Below, piece after piece: positions 12,201 through 25,108 of a DNA stretch of 64,000 nt. A program made the position numbers and the translations under genes. Below the pieces are notes generated by a model, which had not been told where the DNA came from, did no database searches, and saw only the letters and a program-made list of their open reading frames with translations. The DNA is from Klebsormidium nitens (Eukaryota; Streptophyta; Klebsormidiophyceae; Klebsormidiales; Klebsormidiaceae). Each line of letters opens with the position of its first letter. Position 1 is the first letter of the stretch. The DNA is taken from positions 1 to 64,000 of the forward strand of contig DF237438.1 of the NCBI GenBank assembly GCA_000708835.1. The letters run 5' to 3'.

Positions 12201-15200
12201 GATATGCCGCATGTGGGGCGCAGGTGCTGTACTTCATTCCCGCGGTGAAGGTGGCCGTGAGCGGCCATGTGTGCCTGCGCGAGTTCTGCCTCACTTGCGA
12301 GCTGGCGTTCATCATGCACATGCTGGACCTCGCACAGGGCGCCACGTGTCAGGCCTCCAACCTGCTGCGTGCACTGCGCCAGTTGCGAGAAGCAGTCGCT
12401 CTCGGCCTGGTCGAGGGGCCCGACGAAATTGGGGCCAAGCAGGTGCGCGATCCCACGAGCAGCGTGCGAGCAGACATGAAACCTTGCCGGTGACGGTATG
12501 GTGGTTGAGGTAGTCGAGCACAGACCAAGGCTGCCAAGGCAGACCGCGTGTAAATAGCGTTCCCACCGTTTTGACGTTCGAATCGTTGTACATTTTGCGA
12601 GCCTTCACGGCGTTCGTTCTTCGGAGGGATTTGCAACCTCCTGGATTCGTCCTTCCAACCCCTCTCACTTCTTGTGTTTCCATGCTGCTCTGATAAAGTT
12701 TCAGACAGTGCGAGTGGGCATCTTGCGGGGTGGAACGCCTGCATCAGAAGTAAGGCGTATGGCTGTGGCCCCGTCTCACGCTTTCCCTGGCCGTGGGTAT
12801 GTCGCAGGAGCAGGACGTGTCGAAGCGCATCCAGAGCCTGTCCCGCTTCCTGCTGGAGCAGCTGCACAAGGAGGCCGGCCTCACCGCGCCCACCGCCACG
12901 CTGGCACCCCCCGACCAGCCCGCGCCAGGTACCTCGATCACCGACCAGATCTTCGGGGCGACCCTCCGCACCAGCGCCAAGGTACGGGCTCTCGTGTACA
13001 ACGCTCCTTCTGTGGTATAGCCTGAACCTTGGGGCAGATTGTCATATAGACATTGTCATTTGCACTCCCCTCACAACCTAATTACCGAAGATCGGGGCGG
13101 ATCTGTTTCGTAGGACAAGCAAGAAGTTTGTGGTGAGCAGCGTCGTAGTACTGTGGCTCAGCCACAGCTGGGACCCTGGGCCGCAGTCCGTCCAGGAACG
13201 GTGTGTAGGCGTGTGACGTGGCGGTTGTGGTGGGTGCACGCAGTGCCTGAAGGTGGAGCACGCGCTCACGGAGCGCGAGGTGCGCACGTTCCACGTGGAG
13301 CTGCAGTACCCGCAGCGCCCGCCCGCGCCGGGGGAGGCCTGGCCCCGCTTTGCGGCCATTCTGGAGCGCAGCCTGGCGCGCCAGGAGGACATCCGCGCCT
13401 GGTGCCCCGTCTGCAAGGCGTACCAGCCCCTGCAGCAGGTGACACGCCGCATGCAACACGCAGCATCGCCCCCGCCTTGTTAGCATCAACCCCGAGAAGG
13501 ACTGTCCGCTCTGACGCTCAGGTGTCAAATCTCGGCCGTGGCCGCTTCCGTGTTGATGATCCCTTGCCCCAACTCAGTATGTGCCGTGTCCCCCCGACTC
13601 TGCCCGTCCATTCCGCTGTTGTCTCCCCTGAGCCGCCCCTTTATATCTTTGCAGCGCAAGTGGCCCGTGAGCCTGCCCTCGGTGCTGGTGCTCAACGCCG
13701 GCATCCGCACCGCGCACGAGCTAGCGTTTTGGCACCCCGACTCGCCCGCCGGCCCCACAACGCCAAGCGTCGCAGCGGGTGGCCCCGCGCTGGGCCGCAG
13801 TGAGAGCGGGAAGGAGGTGGTGGCGGGGAGCCCGCAGTGGCTGCCCATGCAGATCGGCGTGCACGCGGACCAGGACGGCAGCTCTGTCACCGTCACGCAG
13901 GTCAGCACGGCAAGCTGCAAGGGAGTGATTTACGCCAGCACTCGTGAAAGGAGAGGTTGGGGACCGAGGTCAAGCGGGCTTCCAATGAGGCTTCGCGTCA
14001 CCTTGAACCGCGAGCAGTCTTCTGGAACGGTCCGGTGTTTAGTCCTCGCACCTCAGCGATGCGCAGCAGTCCACTCTGGAGCGACTGACGCAGTGTGTAA
14101 GAAGACTACGTCCAGGATCGGTTCACGGTAGGCGCCCCGGCGTGTGTGCAGGACCTTGATGGGCCCCTGTCGAGCAGCGCGGCGGCGGTTGCGGCCATCC
14201 AGGCTGCCAAGGATGCGGACGCAGCAAGCGGCGGGGCGCCAGAGGCGACTCCTGGCGCGCGGTATGAGCTGACGGCGCTGATTGCCGTCATCCAGGAGGA
14301 GCTCGCGGCCGTGGCCGCTGACGTCAAGCAGCGCTCCCCGCAGCACCTCGTGGCGCACGTCAAGGCAAGCGCGCTTGAGCACTCGCCGCCAATTGGGCTC
14401 GTCGCAAGGACGCGTCTACACGAGCGTGGCGAAGGGGCTTTCCTCATTGCGGCCCACAGTCGCCCTGCCTCTGTGCTCACCCGGCCACGTGGCTGCTCGT
14501 GTGCAGATTCCGCCCATGCATGCCGACCGTGAGCTGCCCCTAGCCGCGTCGCCCTCCCTGAGCTTGCCCCACGGGCCCGCCTCTTTCCGCGCCATGGCCC
14601 GCTCCACCTCCCCGGGGGCAGCCGCTTTGCTCGCGGCGGTAGGGGGCAGCCCCCTTGCGCCAGGTAAGCCGCACAGCAAATGAAGATGCACAGAATTGAC
14701 AGGGAGCCGGGTAAAGCGCAACAGGGGCAGCTGAGGGCCATGTGGGTTTGCGGGTGACGGGCCAACTGTCCAAGATTGAAGTGTCACAATGACCGTCAAT
14801 GCTTCCAAGTGTCAGGAAGATAGCTTGCTCCTCTCGGCTTGTTTCCCAGCATTGGAGTGGCTCTCCCTGGTTCCCATCCGGTCCCCTCCGGCCTGCTCGT
14901 TTTCCAGTGCCTTAGTCTTACGCACCCCTATCCGGTTTACCCAGGCCGCGGCTTTGGTGTCGCGGGCGCCAGTCCTGGGCGGGGCGGCGCAGGCGAGGTG
15001 GCCACCCCGGGGTCCGTGGAGCGGCAGGGCAGCCAGGGCCGGGGGGGGCTGCCCTCCGACTGGGTCCTCTTCAACGACTTCTGCATCACGCCCACCACCG
15101 CGCAGGAAGTTGTGAGTGCGCTGCCCCGTCCCAGCACCTCCTGTTGCCCCCCCGCCAGCGTGCTGTGCCTCCTTAGTGTGCCGGCCTGTTCTGCACGCCT

Positions 15201-16958
15201 ATCGATTCAGCCGGCCGGTGGTGGCCCACCGTCACATCGCTCCGACATAAGTGGTGAAAGCGCCCCTTGCGGGGCTGGTGCGTGCAGGTGACATTGTACG
15301 GGCAACACAAGGTGCCGTGTCTCCTGTTCTACACCCGGGTCGACGCCCCGCCCCTGGTCCGCGCCCCCTCCAGTGCTGCGCCCGCCAGCCCGGGCACCCC
15401 GGTGACGCCCCCCCGCCCGCTGGCGCCCCTCGTCAGCGCCACGCATGCAAGCCCCATCGACGAGGCGCTGTTCACCACCCTCAACGACGAGACGCGCCAG
15501 AAGCAGTGGCGCTCCTTCGTGCCCTTCGATCTCCCCTCCGAGGCGCCCCGCGCAGTGAGCAGCCCAACGCCAGGCCTCACTGCCCACTCCCGTCTACCCC
15601 TGGGCAGCGGCAATGCGTCCTAGCTGCTGCTAGTCCAGGGATTCGTCATCGGGCTTCCTTCACTTGCCGGGCTGAGGACAGGACTTCGATCTACTCGGTC
15701 ATTGCGACCCCACCAGTCTGCAGTCCCCTGCGCAATTCTCTCTGTTTTTTGCTCTCCTTCGCCTCCGTATAGTTCGCCCCTCCCCCTCGTCCAGGGCCTG
15801 CTGCTGGGCATCGACGCCGAGTTCGTGGCGCTGGCCCCCGCGGAGACGGAGCTGCGCGAGGACGGCAGCGCAGCCGTGCTGCGGCCCGCGCGGCTGGGTC
15901 TGGCGCGCGTGAGCGTCGTGCGCGGGGAGGGCGAGCGCGCGGGCGGCGCGTGCATGGACGACTACATCCGTGCGGTGGAGCCGGTGTACGACTACCTGAC
16001 ACGCTACAGCGGGCTGCGGCCGGGGGACCTGGACCCGGGCGTGAGCGCGCACCACATCACGACGCTGAAGAAGGCGTACCTAAAGCTGCGCTACCTGGTG
16101 GACACGGGGTGCCGCTTCGTGGGGCACGGCCTGAAGAAGGACTTCCGCATGATCAACCTGGTGGTGCCGCCCGAGCAGATCGTGGACACGGTGGAGCTGT
16201 TCCACCTCAAGCGACAGCGCAAGATCTCGCTGCGCTTCCTCGCCTCCTACCTCCTCAAGGTCAGCCCGCCCAGCCCGGGGGAGCAGGCGCAGACCACCGC
16301 AGAACAACACGGCTCCCCCAGACACGCGTCGCTTGATTTGATCACGACGCAGGTCCTGGCAGTTTCAGTATATGTACCACTTTGAAGACAGAGGCTGAAG
16401 CGTTTAGGTTGTATGCTGACCCCAATTGCTGCGTGTTGCCAGTCGTCCACGGGGTTGGCCGGTGCAGCCATCTTGCTGCACCATCAATAGAGTGTTCTCT
16501 GGCCAAGCAGGTCGCCGGTCCACTTGCTTTGGCTAAGCTGGTGTGGCTGGGTGGGTGTGCAGCTGGACATCCAGAAGGAGACGCACGACAGCATCGAGGA
16601 CGCGCGCACCGCGCTGCGCCTGTACGCCATGTACAAGCAGCTGGTCGCGGCCGGGGAGTTCCAGGACAAGGTGAGAGCGCACGCACCGCATCGCCCACGG
16701 CTGCCCCCAGCAAGGAGGGGGTGCTTCGTTGCGTCCAGCTGTGGGCATGATGGGTGAGCCCGTTGCCTCGGAGATTGTTGCGGCCATGTCCTACGCAGGA
16801 CTCCTCTACGCAAGCACGCGTTTTCTGAACAACGACCTTCTTTCGACTTGCAGTTGCTAGAGATCTACAAATACGGGCGCAAATATGGATGGGAGGTTGG
16901 CGGGATTACAGCAGAACGGACGTTGGTTACCGAAGTTCGAACACAAAGTGTATACTAG
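9222..16958 (+). CDS. PAN2: PAN2, catalytic subunit of the PAN2-PAN3 poly(A) nuclease (17 exons, 1273 aa)
   Basis: Exons: 9222-9338, 9597-9769, 9965-10254, 10447-10715, 10893-11219, 11471-11800, 12224-12442, 12808-12981, 13244-13438, 13655-13900, 14152-14364, 14507-14663, 14945-15111, 15288-15554, 15795-16259, 16563-16670, 16854-16958. Phases close throughout. The N-terminal WD40 propeller (about residues 1-400) is followed by a linker, a catalytically dead ubiquitin-hydrolase-like domain (YYNRTRFAGLEND, NSYCNALLQ, REFCLTCELAF), and a C-terminal DEDDh exonuclease: motif I GIDAEF near residue 1054, GHGLKKDF, and motif III HDSIEDARTAL. In known PAN2 this enzyme trims mRNA poly(A) tails in the cytoplasm with PAN3. 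Human PAN2 is 1202 residues; extra Ala/Gly/Pro-rich linkers explain the larger size here. Intron 11 starts with GC (AAG|GCAAGC). Confidence 0.95.
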
Positions 16959-18180
16959 TGAGTACATATCTCGCTCGTGTCCATCCTGCGCGACATGCAT
17001 GGTAGTCTGCACGCCACCGCGGACGCCGGAGACGCAGCTGGCACAGACAGGGTCACATGCAGCCGAGCCTGCATAACGGTCTACAGACCAATGATTTCAC
17101 GTGCTTACAAGCACGTGAGATTACATGATGAGCTCAACGGTTGCACTAAGCAGATAGGTAGCCAGGGTAGGTCGGAGTCCTGAATTCCATGGTCAAATAA
17201 GGCGCATGGGGTAGTTGGATGCTTTCACGTGTTGGCGGCCCCGCCAACTTCATATGATGCATGGCTGACTTGCCGCGCAGCATGATTGCACCGATTCGGA
17301 CCTCTTTTAGTGATTGCGCCAATGACTGCACTTACAGCGCGCTCATGGCAGCTGCCTATGCAATCCTTGACTCAAGGACGTTGCAGGCCGCACAATTTGG
17401 TATAGACGGTTATACATGTTCAGCGTGCAATGCAGCCGCGCGCCGGATATGTTGCGGCGAACATACTTCCGCCAATATATTGCCAACTTCATGCAACCGG
17501 TGATCGGCCATATGCAATGAACGTTGCCCAAATCGCATCACGAAGTCGGCTTACATGAGTGAAATATCCGCGTCTGACCGCGTGGTCTGTGTTGCCCCAG
17601 ACAGGCAGGCAGGGAATGGTCGATCTCATGTGCACTGCGTGCAGTTGCTTCAATCATTTGCAGGAGGCGCGCGCGCTGCGGCCATACGTTCAAGTTGGGA
17701 CAAGAGAATCATTCAGGACGAGACATGCGAAACTTTCAGCCTCAAGAAACTCATACACATCTCGGCGCATCGTTTATTGTAAGACATACATGCATCTTAT
17801 ATGCCGGCCAAGCTTGGTGCTGCTAGTGCTAAGCGAGCATGCGTATTTGAGTCGGATGCGCCATGATGCAGTAGTAGCGGGACAGGAGTAGTCGGTCCTG
17901 GGCGCGGCCATTCGGTTCTCGGTTGCGAGCAACTAGTCATAATGCGTTCCAGGACAGGAGGTCGCAGTTGCGCACAGCTCCGGACGCGTACTCCAATTGG
18001 ATTTCAATACTGTACAAGGATCAATGTTTTGTGGTTGTCTTCCTATGTTTGAAGAACCGATCAAGCAAGACCTGCTATTAATTACGCCACCTATTCTACC
18101 TCGGTCACCTGGTGATCAAGCATCCAGAGGCAATCGCAAAGCCTCCTTCGCGGATCCTCTCTCTCGCGACTGCTGCCGCC
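16959..18180. other. intergenic between convergent PAN2 and RNR1
   Basis: This tail-to-tail spacer must contain both 3'UTRs. It holds a perfect 10-base hairpin at 17097-17118 and one CATGCATG at 16994-17001. No gene was recognised. Confidence 0.6.
17097..17118. repeat. perfect hairpin with two CACGTG G-box cores
   Basis: TCACGTGCTT and its exact inverse AAGCACGTGA are separated by two bases. Each arm contains CACGTG. It lies about 140 bases past the PAN2 stop; function is unknown. Confidence 0.7.
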
Positions 18181-21100
18181 CTAGCTCCCGCACGAGATGC
18201 ACGCGTCTTTGTTCTCTAGGCTGCACACCATGGCGGCCATCTGCGCCTCCTTCTCAGCCTCCAGCTCGTCGGCGCTGGGGCGCAGGGCGGCCTCGGGGGC
18301 CGGGGCGGGGCTGGGGCTGGGGCTGATAGACAGGGGCTTGGGGAGGGGGCCCGCCTTGGCGAAGCTCGACTTGTCCACCGTGAACTGGATGGCGTCCGCA
18401 GCCGCGCGCGTGCGCAAATAGTACATGCCCGTCTTCATGCCCTGCGCATGCGGCCAGATACCATCGCTCAGGGACGGATGCTCGGGGGTGATGCGCGCAA
18501 AGGGACAAGCCAGACACGCGAAACCAGGAAGCAACTACTCGCTCTTCAATTAGCCCTGAGAAGGAACCAGGTGGCAGACTATCTCTCCCTCTGCCACTCC
18601 GGCAGGAGGGGCAAGGAGCAGGCGCATGGGCGGGTGGGCACGGGCCGGCGCTGACCTTTCTCCAGGTGTAGAAGTGCAGGCTGGTGAGCTTGCCGAAGTT
18701 GGGGTTCTCTAAGTGGATGTTCAGGCTCTGGCTCTGGTCGATGAACGCGCCACGGTCCGCCGCCATGTCCACGATCGTGCGCTGCTTGATCTCCCACACC
18801 GTCCTGCCGCACAGAACGGAGCGTCAGCACACTCCTCCCAGCGTGAAACAGCAGCCATGGCACCGCCTACACTTCTACTTCGACCAAAGACGAAACAGCC
18901 GCTACTCAGAGCTGGCTGTATGGAAAAAGCGAAGGACGTGGGCTGTGGCGGGGCCCCCGAAGCGCTCACTTGTAGATATTTTTGAGGTTGTCCGGGATGA
19001 TGTCGGCGCGCTGCACGGAGCCGTTATAGTGGATGAGCTCGTTCTTGAGGACGGGCGTCCACAGGCCCAGCTCCACCAGGTCGCTCATCAGGTGCTTGTT
19101 CACCACCGTGAACTCGCCGCTGCGCACGCGCAGAAACCGCGTCAGAAGGAGGCACACAGAATGAAGACCAGTCTGGCCAATTCCAAAGTCGTTCAAACAC
19201 TGCTGAACAAGTGTTGAGATTGACCCGAAAGGAAAGGTTTTCGGAGGGCATGATTCAGGGGTGCCTACCTGAGCACCCTCCTGGCGTAGATGTTGGAAGT
19301 GTAGGGCTCGAAGCCTGCACACAACAAGAGGCACAGGTTAAGAGCGCCCAATGCGTTTGCTGTGCCAATGCTTGTGAGCACTGTGATGAGAACACCCAGA
19401 TCAGTAGGAGTGTGAGAACGAAGGTAACAGCAGGAGGAACCAAGCAGAACTTGGTGCGCCCCAGCGCCAGGGCGGCACTCACATTCGTTGTTCCCCAGGA
19501 TCTGGCTGGTGGACGCGGTGGGCATGGGTGCGCACAGCAGCGAGTTGCGCACGCCGTGCTCCGCGATCTGTTGCCGCAGGGCCGCCCAGTCCCAGCGGCC
19601 GGACAGGGACACGCCCCACATGTCCGGCTGGATCACGCCCTGCAGGACACGCCAGAGGGAGGCAAGTGAGGAAAGGACATCCAAAGCAAGCAAGCTGTCG
19701 TTCTGACTGGCCAGCATGACTAGGATAGAAAGCAAGTGTACAAGAGCAAGCCATTGGGGACCATGAATTTTTCAATTGGTGTCTCAACAGGCTGCACAGC
19801 ATTGCAAAGTGCGCCGTTACAAACGACTATGAGGAGAAACGCAGTGGGTGCGTGCTGCTGACCTTGCTAACGGGGCAGCCAGCGTAGGTTTCGTAGGGCC
19901 CCTCCTCCTTGGCGAGCTGGCAGGAGGTGCGCAGCGCGGCGTAGTAGATGGTCTCGAAGACGTCCTTGTTGAGCTGCTGCGCCTCCGGTGAGTCGAAGGC
20001 CATCCCCAGCAGGATGAACGTGTCGGCCAGCCCCTGCACGCCGATGCCGATGGGCCGGTGCCGCATGTTGGACCGCCGAGCAGTCTCCGCAGGGTAGTAG
20101 TTCACGTCGATGATGCGGTTCAAGGAGCGCGTCGCCTGCTCCGTCACCTGGGACAAAGGATTGCAGAGGGTTTGTGAGCCTGAGAAGGTTCAAAAACGCG
20201 TCAAGACGAAGTAGCAAGCGCTTTCAGGATAAAAATGCCTGACGAAGCTGTCGGAATGCGTTCGTATGCTTCCAAGGGTGCACTTCCACAACCATGAGAG
20301 TCACGCCGGTGGTCGAACCTAGGGGGCTCACCTCGACGAGCTTGTCGAAGTCGAAGTAGCGCTTTTCGCTGCCGATGCTGCCCACCAGCTTCTTGGTGTG
20401 GCCCTCCAGGGGGACGCCCTGCTCGCGCACAAAGCGGGGCAGCGCAATGGAGGCCAGGTTGCAGACAGCCGTCTCCTCAGGGCTGGTGTACTCTACGATC
20501 TCGGTGCACAGGTTGGAGCACTTGATGGTGCCCAGGTTCTGCTGGTTGCTCTTGCGGTTGCATGCGTCCTGCGCAGAAACAAGCACATGGGCTCAGCAGC
20601 ATGACATTTTCTTGCAAGTGTTGTAAATCCAGCCCCCATTGCAACATGAATCCATATTGTATCGCAAGTATCGCAAGTATCGCAAAAGGACGTTCAGAAC
20701 AACAATGCACAAGTAATCACAGGAGAGAAGAACGTACCTTGTACAACATGTATGGGTTCCCTGTCTCTATCTGAGCCTCGAGAATGGCAAACCACAGCTT
20801 TTGAGCTTCCACCACCTTCTTGGCCTTGCCCTGCGCATCGACAGTGACTTCTGTCACGAGGTAGTATTAAGATGCAGGCATGCGCGCAGAAAAGTTGCAC
20901 GTGCAGGACTCTACTTCGTCTTAGTCGGTCAGAAACTTGTAAAGTAAGCTGTCACAGACTGAGCCAGTTTCTTGATACAAACTTTTCTGAATTTCTGAAA
21001 CTGGGACGACAGAATCTGTGTGTTTGCTGTGGGGCTGCCTCACCTCCTTCTCGTAGCTGATGTACAGCTCCTCAAACTTGTCCCCCCACACCTCCGCCAG

Positions 21101-23394
21101 GCCCTGTGCCTCGTTGGGGCAGAAGAGGGACCACTTGCCGTTCTCCTCCACGCGCTTCATGAACAGGTCGTTCACCCAGAGGCCGTAGAACAGGTCGCGC
21201 GCTCGCACCTCCTCCTTGCCGTGGTTCTTGCGCAAGTCTAGCCACTCAAAGATGTCCGCATGCCACGGTTCCAGATAAATGGCAAACGCACCTGGAGCAG
21301 GCAGCAAGAAAGTCCATGATTACATGGCTAGCACAAGTGGAAGAGAGTACTATTCAGATCTATGATGCATGCACTCCAGTCTAGAGAAAGCGGGCATCGA
21401 GCAGATACTTGGCCGCCCTTCGCGACTCAAGGAGGTGGTGAAGGCTGACGGAATTGGTAAAAAACTATTGGGGAGCCAGCAAAGATTGTCTTCAAGCTCA
21501 AAACTTCAGACCAGATTGCAGGGAAGGCAAGCCCTCCTACCTTTCCTTTTGCCGCCTCCCTGATCAACATATCTGGCAGTGTCATTGAAGACTCTGAGCA
21601 TTGGGACGATGCCATTGGATGTGCCGTTTGTGCCGCGGATGTAGCTGCTGGTGGCGCGGATGTTGTGGATGGACAGTCCGATGCCGCCTGCGCTCTTGCT
21701 GATGCCCGCACACTCCTTGAGGGTGTCGTAGATGCCCTCGATGCTGTCCTCCTTCATGCACACCAGGAAGCAGCTGCTGAGCTGCGGCCGAGGGGTGCCG
21801 GCGTTGAAGAGGGTGGGGGAGGCGTGGGTGTACCATCTGCACACCAAGTGGCGCATGCTTCTGTCAGCAGGAGCATGGGAAAGAATTGGCACACTGCTTT
21901 TGTGGGGCTTGAGCAAGAAAAAGATGGTCACAAGAAGGATGCTTCCAAACAGATCTTAACAAGAAGGATGCTTCAAAGAGATCGAGGGCAACATAGGAAA
22001 GATGGGTTGCCTGCACTTGTGTGGTGATGAGGCAAGAACTGAAGTACAAATCCATCAGTACGCAAGAAGGCAACCTGGTGAAGCACCCACCTTTCTGACA
22101 TGAGGTGGTACGTCCTGATGGCCGCCTCAATGTCCTGCTTGTGAATGCCGACAGCCACACGCATGAGCATGTGCTGCGGTCGCTCTACAACCTTGCCATT
22201 CACTTTGAGCAGGTACGAGCGCTCCAGAGTCTTGAAACCGAAGTAGTCGTACTCAAAGTCGCGGTCGTAGATGATGACGCTGTCCAGACGCTCCTTGTTC
22301 TATAGGGGGGAAAGAAGAGAATGTTTTAGGCCCCATCCGAAGGACAGTGTTGGAGGAGCTTGCATGGGGCATGAAACAAACAAGACTAGCTTGCAAGACA
22401 CGCATCTCCAGAGAAGTCCTGCAGATGATCATGACATACCTTCATGATGACCTCAAAAACGTCGTCTGCAATAAGCGGCGCTTTCAGGCCGGAACGGTTG
22501 TTGACGTGATAGTACATATCTTTGATCCTGAGGCATGAAAGAGACAAGCGGTAAGTTCACCAGTTGAGATTTGAAAGCTTGCAGCGAACGAGTCCAACCT
22601 GGGGCTCATTGCATTCAAGTGAAATACTCAGTGTGTCTGGTGGAAATCGAGCTTCATATATACTTGATAGCTGAGACAAGGCAGAACTGCATGGCTGCAA
22701 GTACCCTTTTTTGCCCAGGAAGGAAGCAGAAAACTCACGTATCTGAGAAGGACTTCTTTGTGTTCTTGTGCAAGTTGGACACAGCAATCCGCGCTGCCAG
22801 CTGCAACAATCAAAAACCACCATCAAATTCTGAGTCAACCAAAGGCATTCTGAAACTAGGTAGCATCGCCATTGATACTAGAGGTGATGAGGTTCTAGCT
22901 GTATGCTATTTCAGATCAGCAGAATTCAGAAAACACTCCACAGGAACTTCTATAGCTGCAGGGGCACGCCAAAAAGGTACAGCTGACAACAAGTTGCAGT
23001 TCACAGCTGTTGATTGCTATGAAGCAGATTTGCAAAGGCAGATGCATCGGCCTTTCAGCAACGGCACCCAACTGTGTTGGTCGCCAAAAGTAACAAGGGT
23101 GGTTTGGTACCGTAACAGATGGGCACATGAAAGCAGGGGACGCAGCAGGTGAGAGACGATCCCCACCTGTGCATAGTCCGGATGCTTTGCAGTCATGGAC
23201 GCCGCTGTCTCCGCCGCCAGCTCGTCCAGCTCGCTGGTAGTGACGCCCGTGTACACGCCGGTGGTCACCTTCTGCGCCACCAGCACCGGCTCGCAGTGCT
23301 CGGGATTCAGCCCATAGCTCAGCTTTCTGATCCTCGCAGTGATCTTGTCAAAGTGGACCGCCTCCTTGCGGCCATCACGCTTGATCACATACAT
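18181..23394 (-). CDS. RNR1: ribonucleoside-diphosphate reductase large subunit, class Ia (14 exons, 835 aa)
   Basis: Exons: 23394-23167, 22800-22739, 22527-22440, 22299-22091, 21836-21541, 21291-21044, 20830-20738, 20568-20332, 20147-19863, 19639-19483, 19314-19269, 19119-18970, 18803-18656, 18441-18181. The enzyme reduces NDPs to dNDPs with the small R2 subunit. The first exon encodes an ATP-cone ([18 protein letters not shown]). Catalytic residues known from human RRM1 are present: the substrate-site Cys in [13 protein letters not shown], the N/C/E triad in NLCTEIVEY and the second redox Cys in AVCNLAS. The C-terminus [13 protein letters not shown] has the CxxC redox shuttle pair. [12 protein letters not shown] is plant-like (human has [12 protein letters not shown]). 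A Pro/Ser/Ala insert before the C-terminal tail makes it slightly longer than animal RRM1. It is convergent with PAN2. Confidence 0.96.
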
Positions 23395-25108
23395 CCTGAC
23401 TTGACGTGCTGAGAGAGTTAGCTAGTCCCCCTCGGCTTCCTGTTAGTCTCCTTCCTTTAACTTCGTACGTACAACTGTATGCTGAAGGTGGCTGCTTTGC
23501 TCCTCCCTAACAATTGGTCAGAAAGGTGCTCGCTGCTGGCAACCTGAGGCAATGGAAGCCCCGGAGTCTCAAATGTGAAGATTTGGAAGAATGCCTTGAA
23601 GCAATGAAGGGCGTGAGTGCTTGACCGCAACTTTTCGTGTGGCCGTGTGCAGACCGCAGTGGCGCCAAAGCCAGCGGGAACAACTCCACGCAATCATGGC
23701 TGGCGGTAATGGTTTGAATGAAAGTTATGGCGGGAGAGGTTGGGAATCCTCTTCGGTACTTCGTTGGATGACGAGAACAGCACGGCAACCACAGTAACGC
23801 GGTAACCTTTTCAATGGCCAAAATTGACACATCTTCATAATATTTTGTGTCCTCCCAAACTTCACCTCAAGAGCTTTCAAATTCGAAATGAGACGGTCGA
23901 ATCATGAAATTGTATCAAGGGACTGGATTGAGCAATCAACAAATGTGTCTGTGCCGTTCGATGACCGTTCTCTTAATTATCGGACAGCTGTGGCCACGCC
24001 CCCTCCGTGGTACGTACCGCAGTTGCCACTGAAACGCGCATTAAGTCAATAGGTACCGTACCCTGCACGCAATGCGCATGCCTTGCAGATTTTGAGAATT
24101 CTGAGCACTTACAAGATGGTGCAAGGTCTTTGAATGCATCTCATGACCGACTCCTTCGCGGTCACTACACTCCATTGCCCATTTCCAATTGGTTGCGAAG
24201 AAGTCATCAGGATGGTAGCTTTTCCGGATATAACATCTCGTTTTCATCCATCCAATGCCCAAGTAGGCCGTAGGTTCTTCAACAGTTTGAGCATGCACAT
24301 GGTTCCTTGGTTCGAGTTCGTGAAGCGCTATGATTGATAGTGCATGCATAGAAGCAGGACGGTCACATTGAATGTTTCGAAGTGACTCGGAATTTATACT
24401 AGTACGTTCTTGAAGGCATGCCACAATGCCATGGCCCACTCGCCTGTACTGGTAACTTTGTATTGGCTTACGCCCGGCTTAGGTTTGATTCTTCAAGTAT
24501 CAAGTTGAATCTTATTGATATTGCTTCAATTGCTTATAAGCCTATAGCCTGGTCTATCATCGTGCGTGCGGGCGCCACATGCATGCGGGCAATGGCATAT
24601 GTAACTTGTAATTTGATCAATAGGGATGACCGATGGTCCCGACCGGATCAGGCTGCTCTCAAAGGTGCATGATTGCATGGCATTATACCGGCCCCGTGCA
24701 CCAGATCCCCAGCGTAATCTCTTTGGGCCAATGCACTATAGTTCATTGCAGCAACGTGAGCCTGCATGAACCGTTTTTTCGGCGCCCATACATGCATGGC
24801 CGCGTCTGACGCGATATGCAGATTCTGCGTCGCACGCGGCGCCAGGGCAGTTGAGAAGTACAAAATTGCCAAGTGACATGCTTCAGGACTTGGGCTGCCA
24901 AGAGGTGCACAATGTCACTCGTGTGTAACCTCGCTCCATGACATACATATCATTTGATCGGATATGACTTACACATTCCAGTTCTCGATTCAGTATTGCC
25001 GTACTCTGTGTGGCCGGACGAGGGTGGTCAATCGCCCTTGTTGTGCATGGTTTAGTGCTCAAAATCGCACATGATGCACAACAATGCAGGGCGGCAGAGT
25101 TATCGACG
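23395..25108. other. intergenic, RNR1 upstream region and ABC1K 3' region
   Basis: It contains the RNR1 promoter side (from 23395) and the ABC1-kinase 3'UTR side. TGTAA, the usual chlorophyte polyadenylation signal, is on the minus strand at 24973-24969, about 135 bases past the kinase stop. Two CATGCATG sites lie at 24578 and 24791. No gene was recognised. Confidence 0.55.

Noticed and set aside
20651-20695. short tandem repeat (about three copies of TATCGCAAG)
   Set aside because: Only three units inside an RNR1 intron; no array or CRISPR-like structure.
24297-24325. GGTTCGAGTTC, resembling a tRNA T-arm
   Set aside because: No acceptor or D-arm at the right spacing; no cloverleaf can be drawn.
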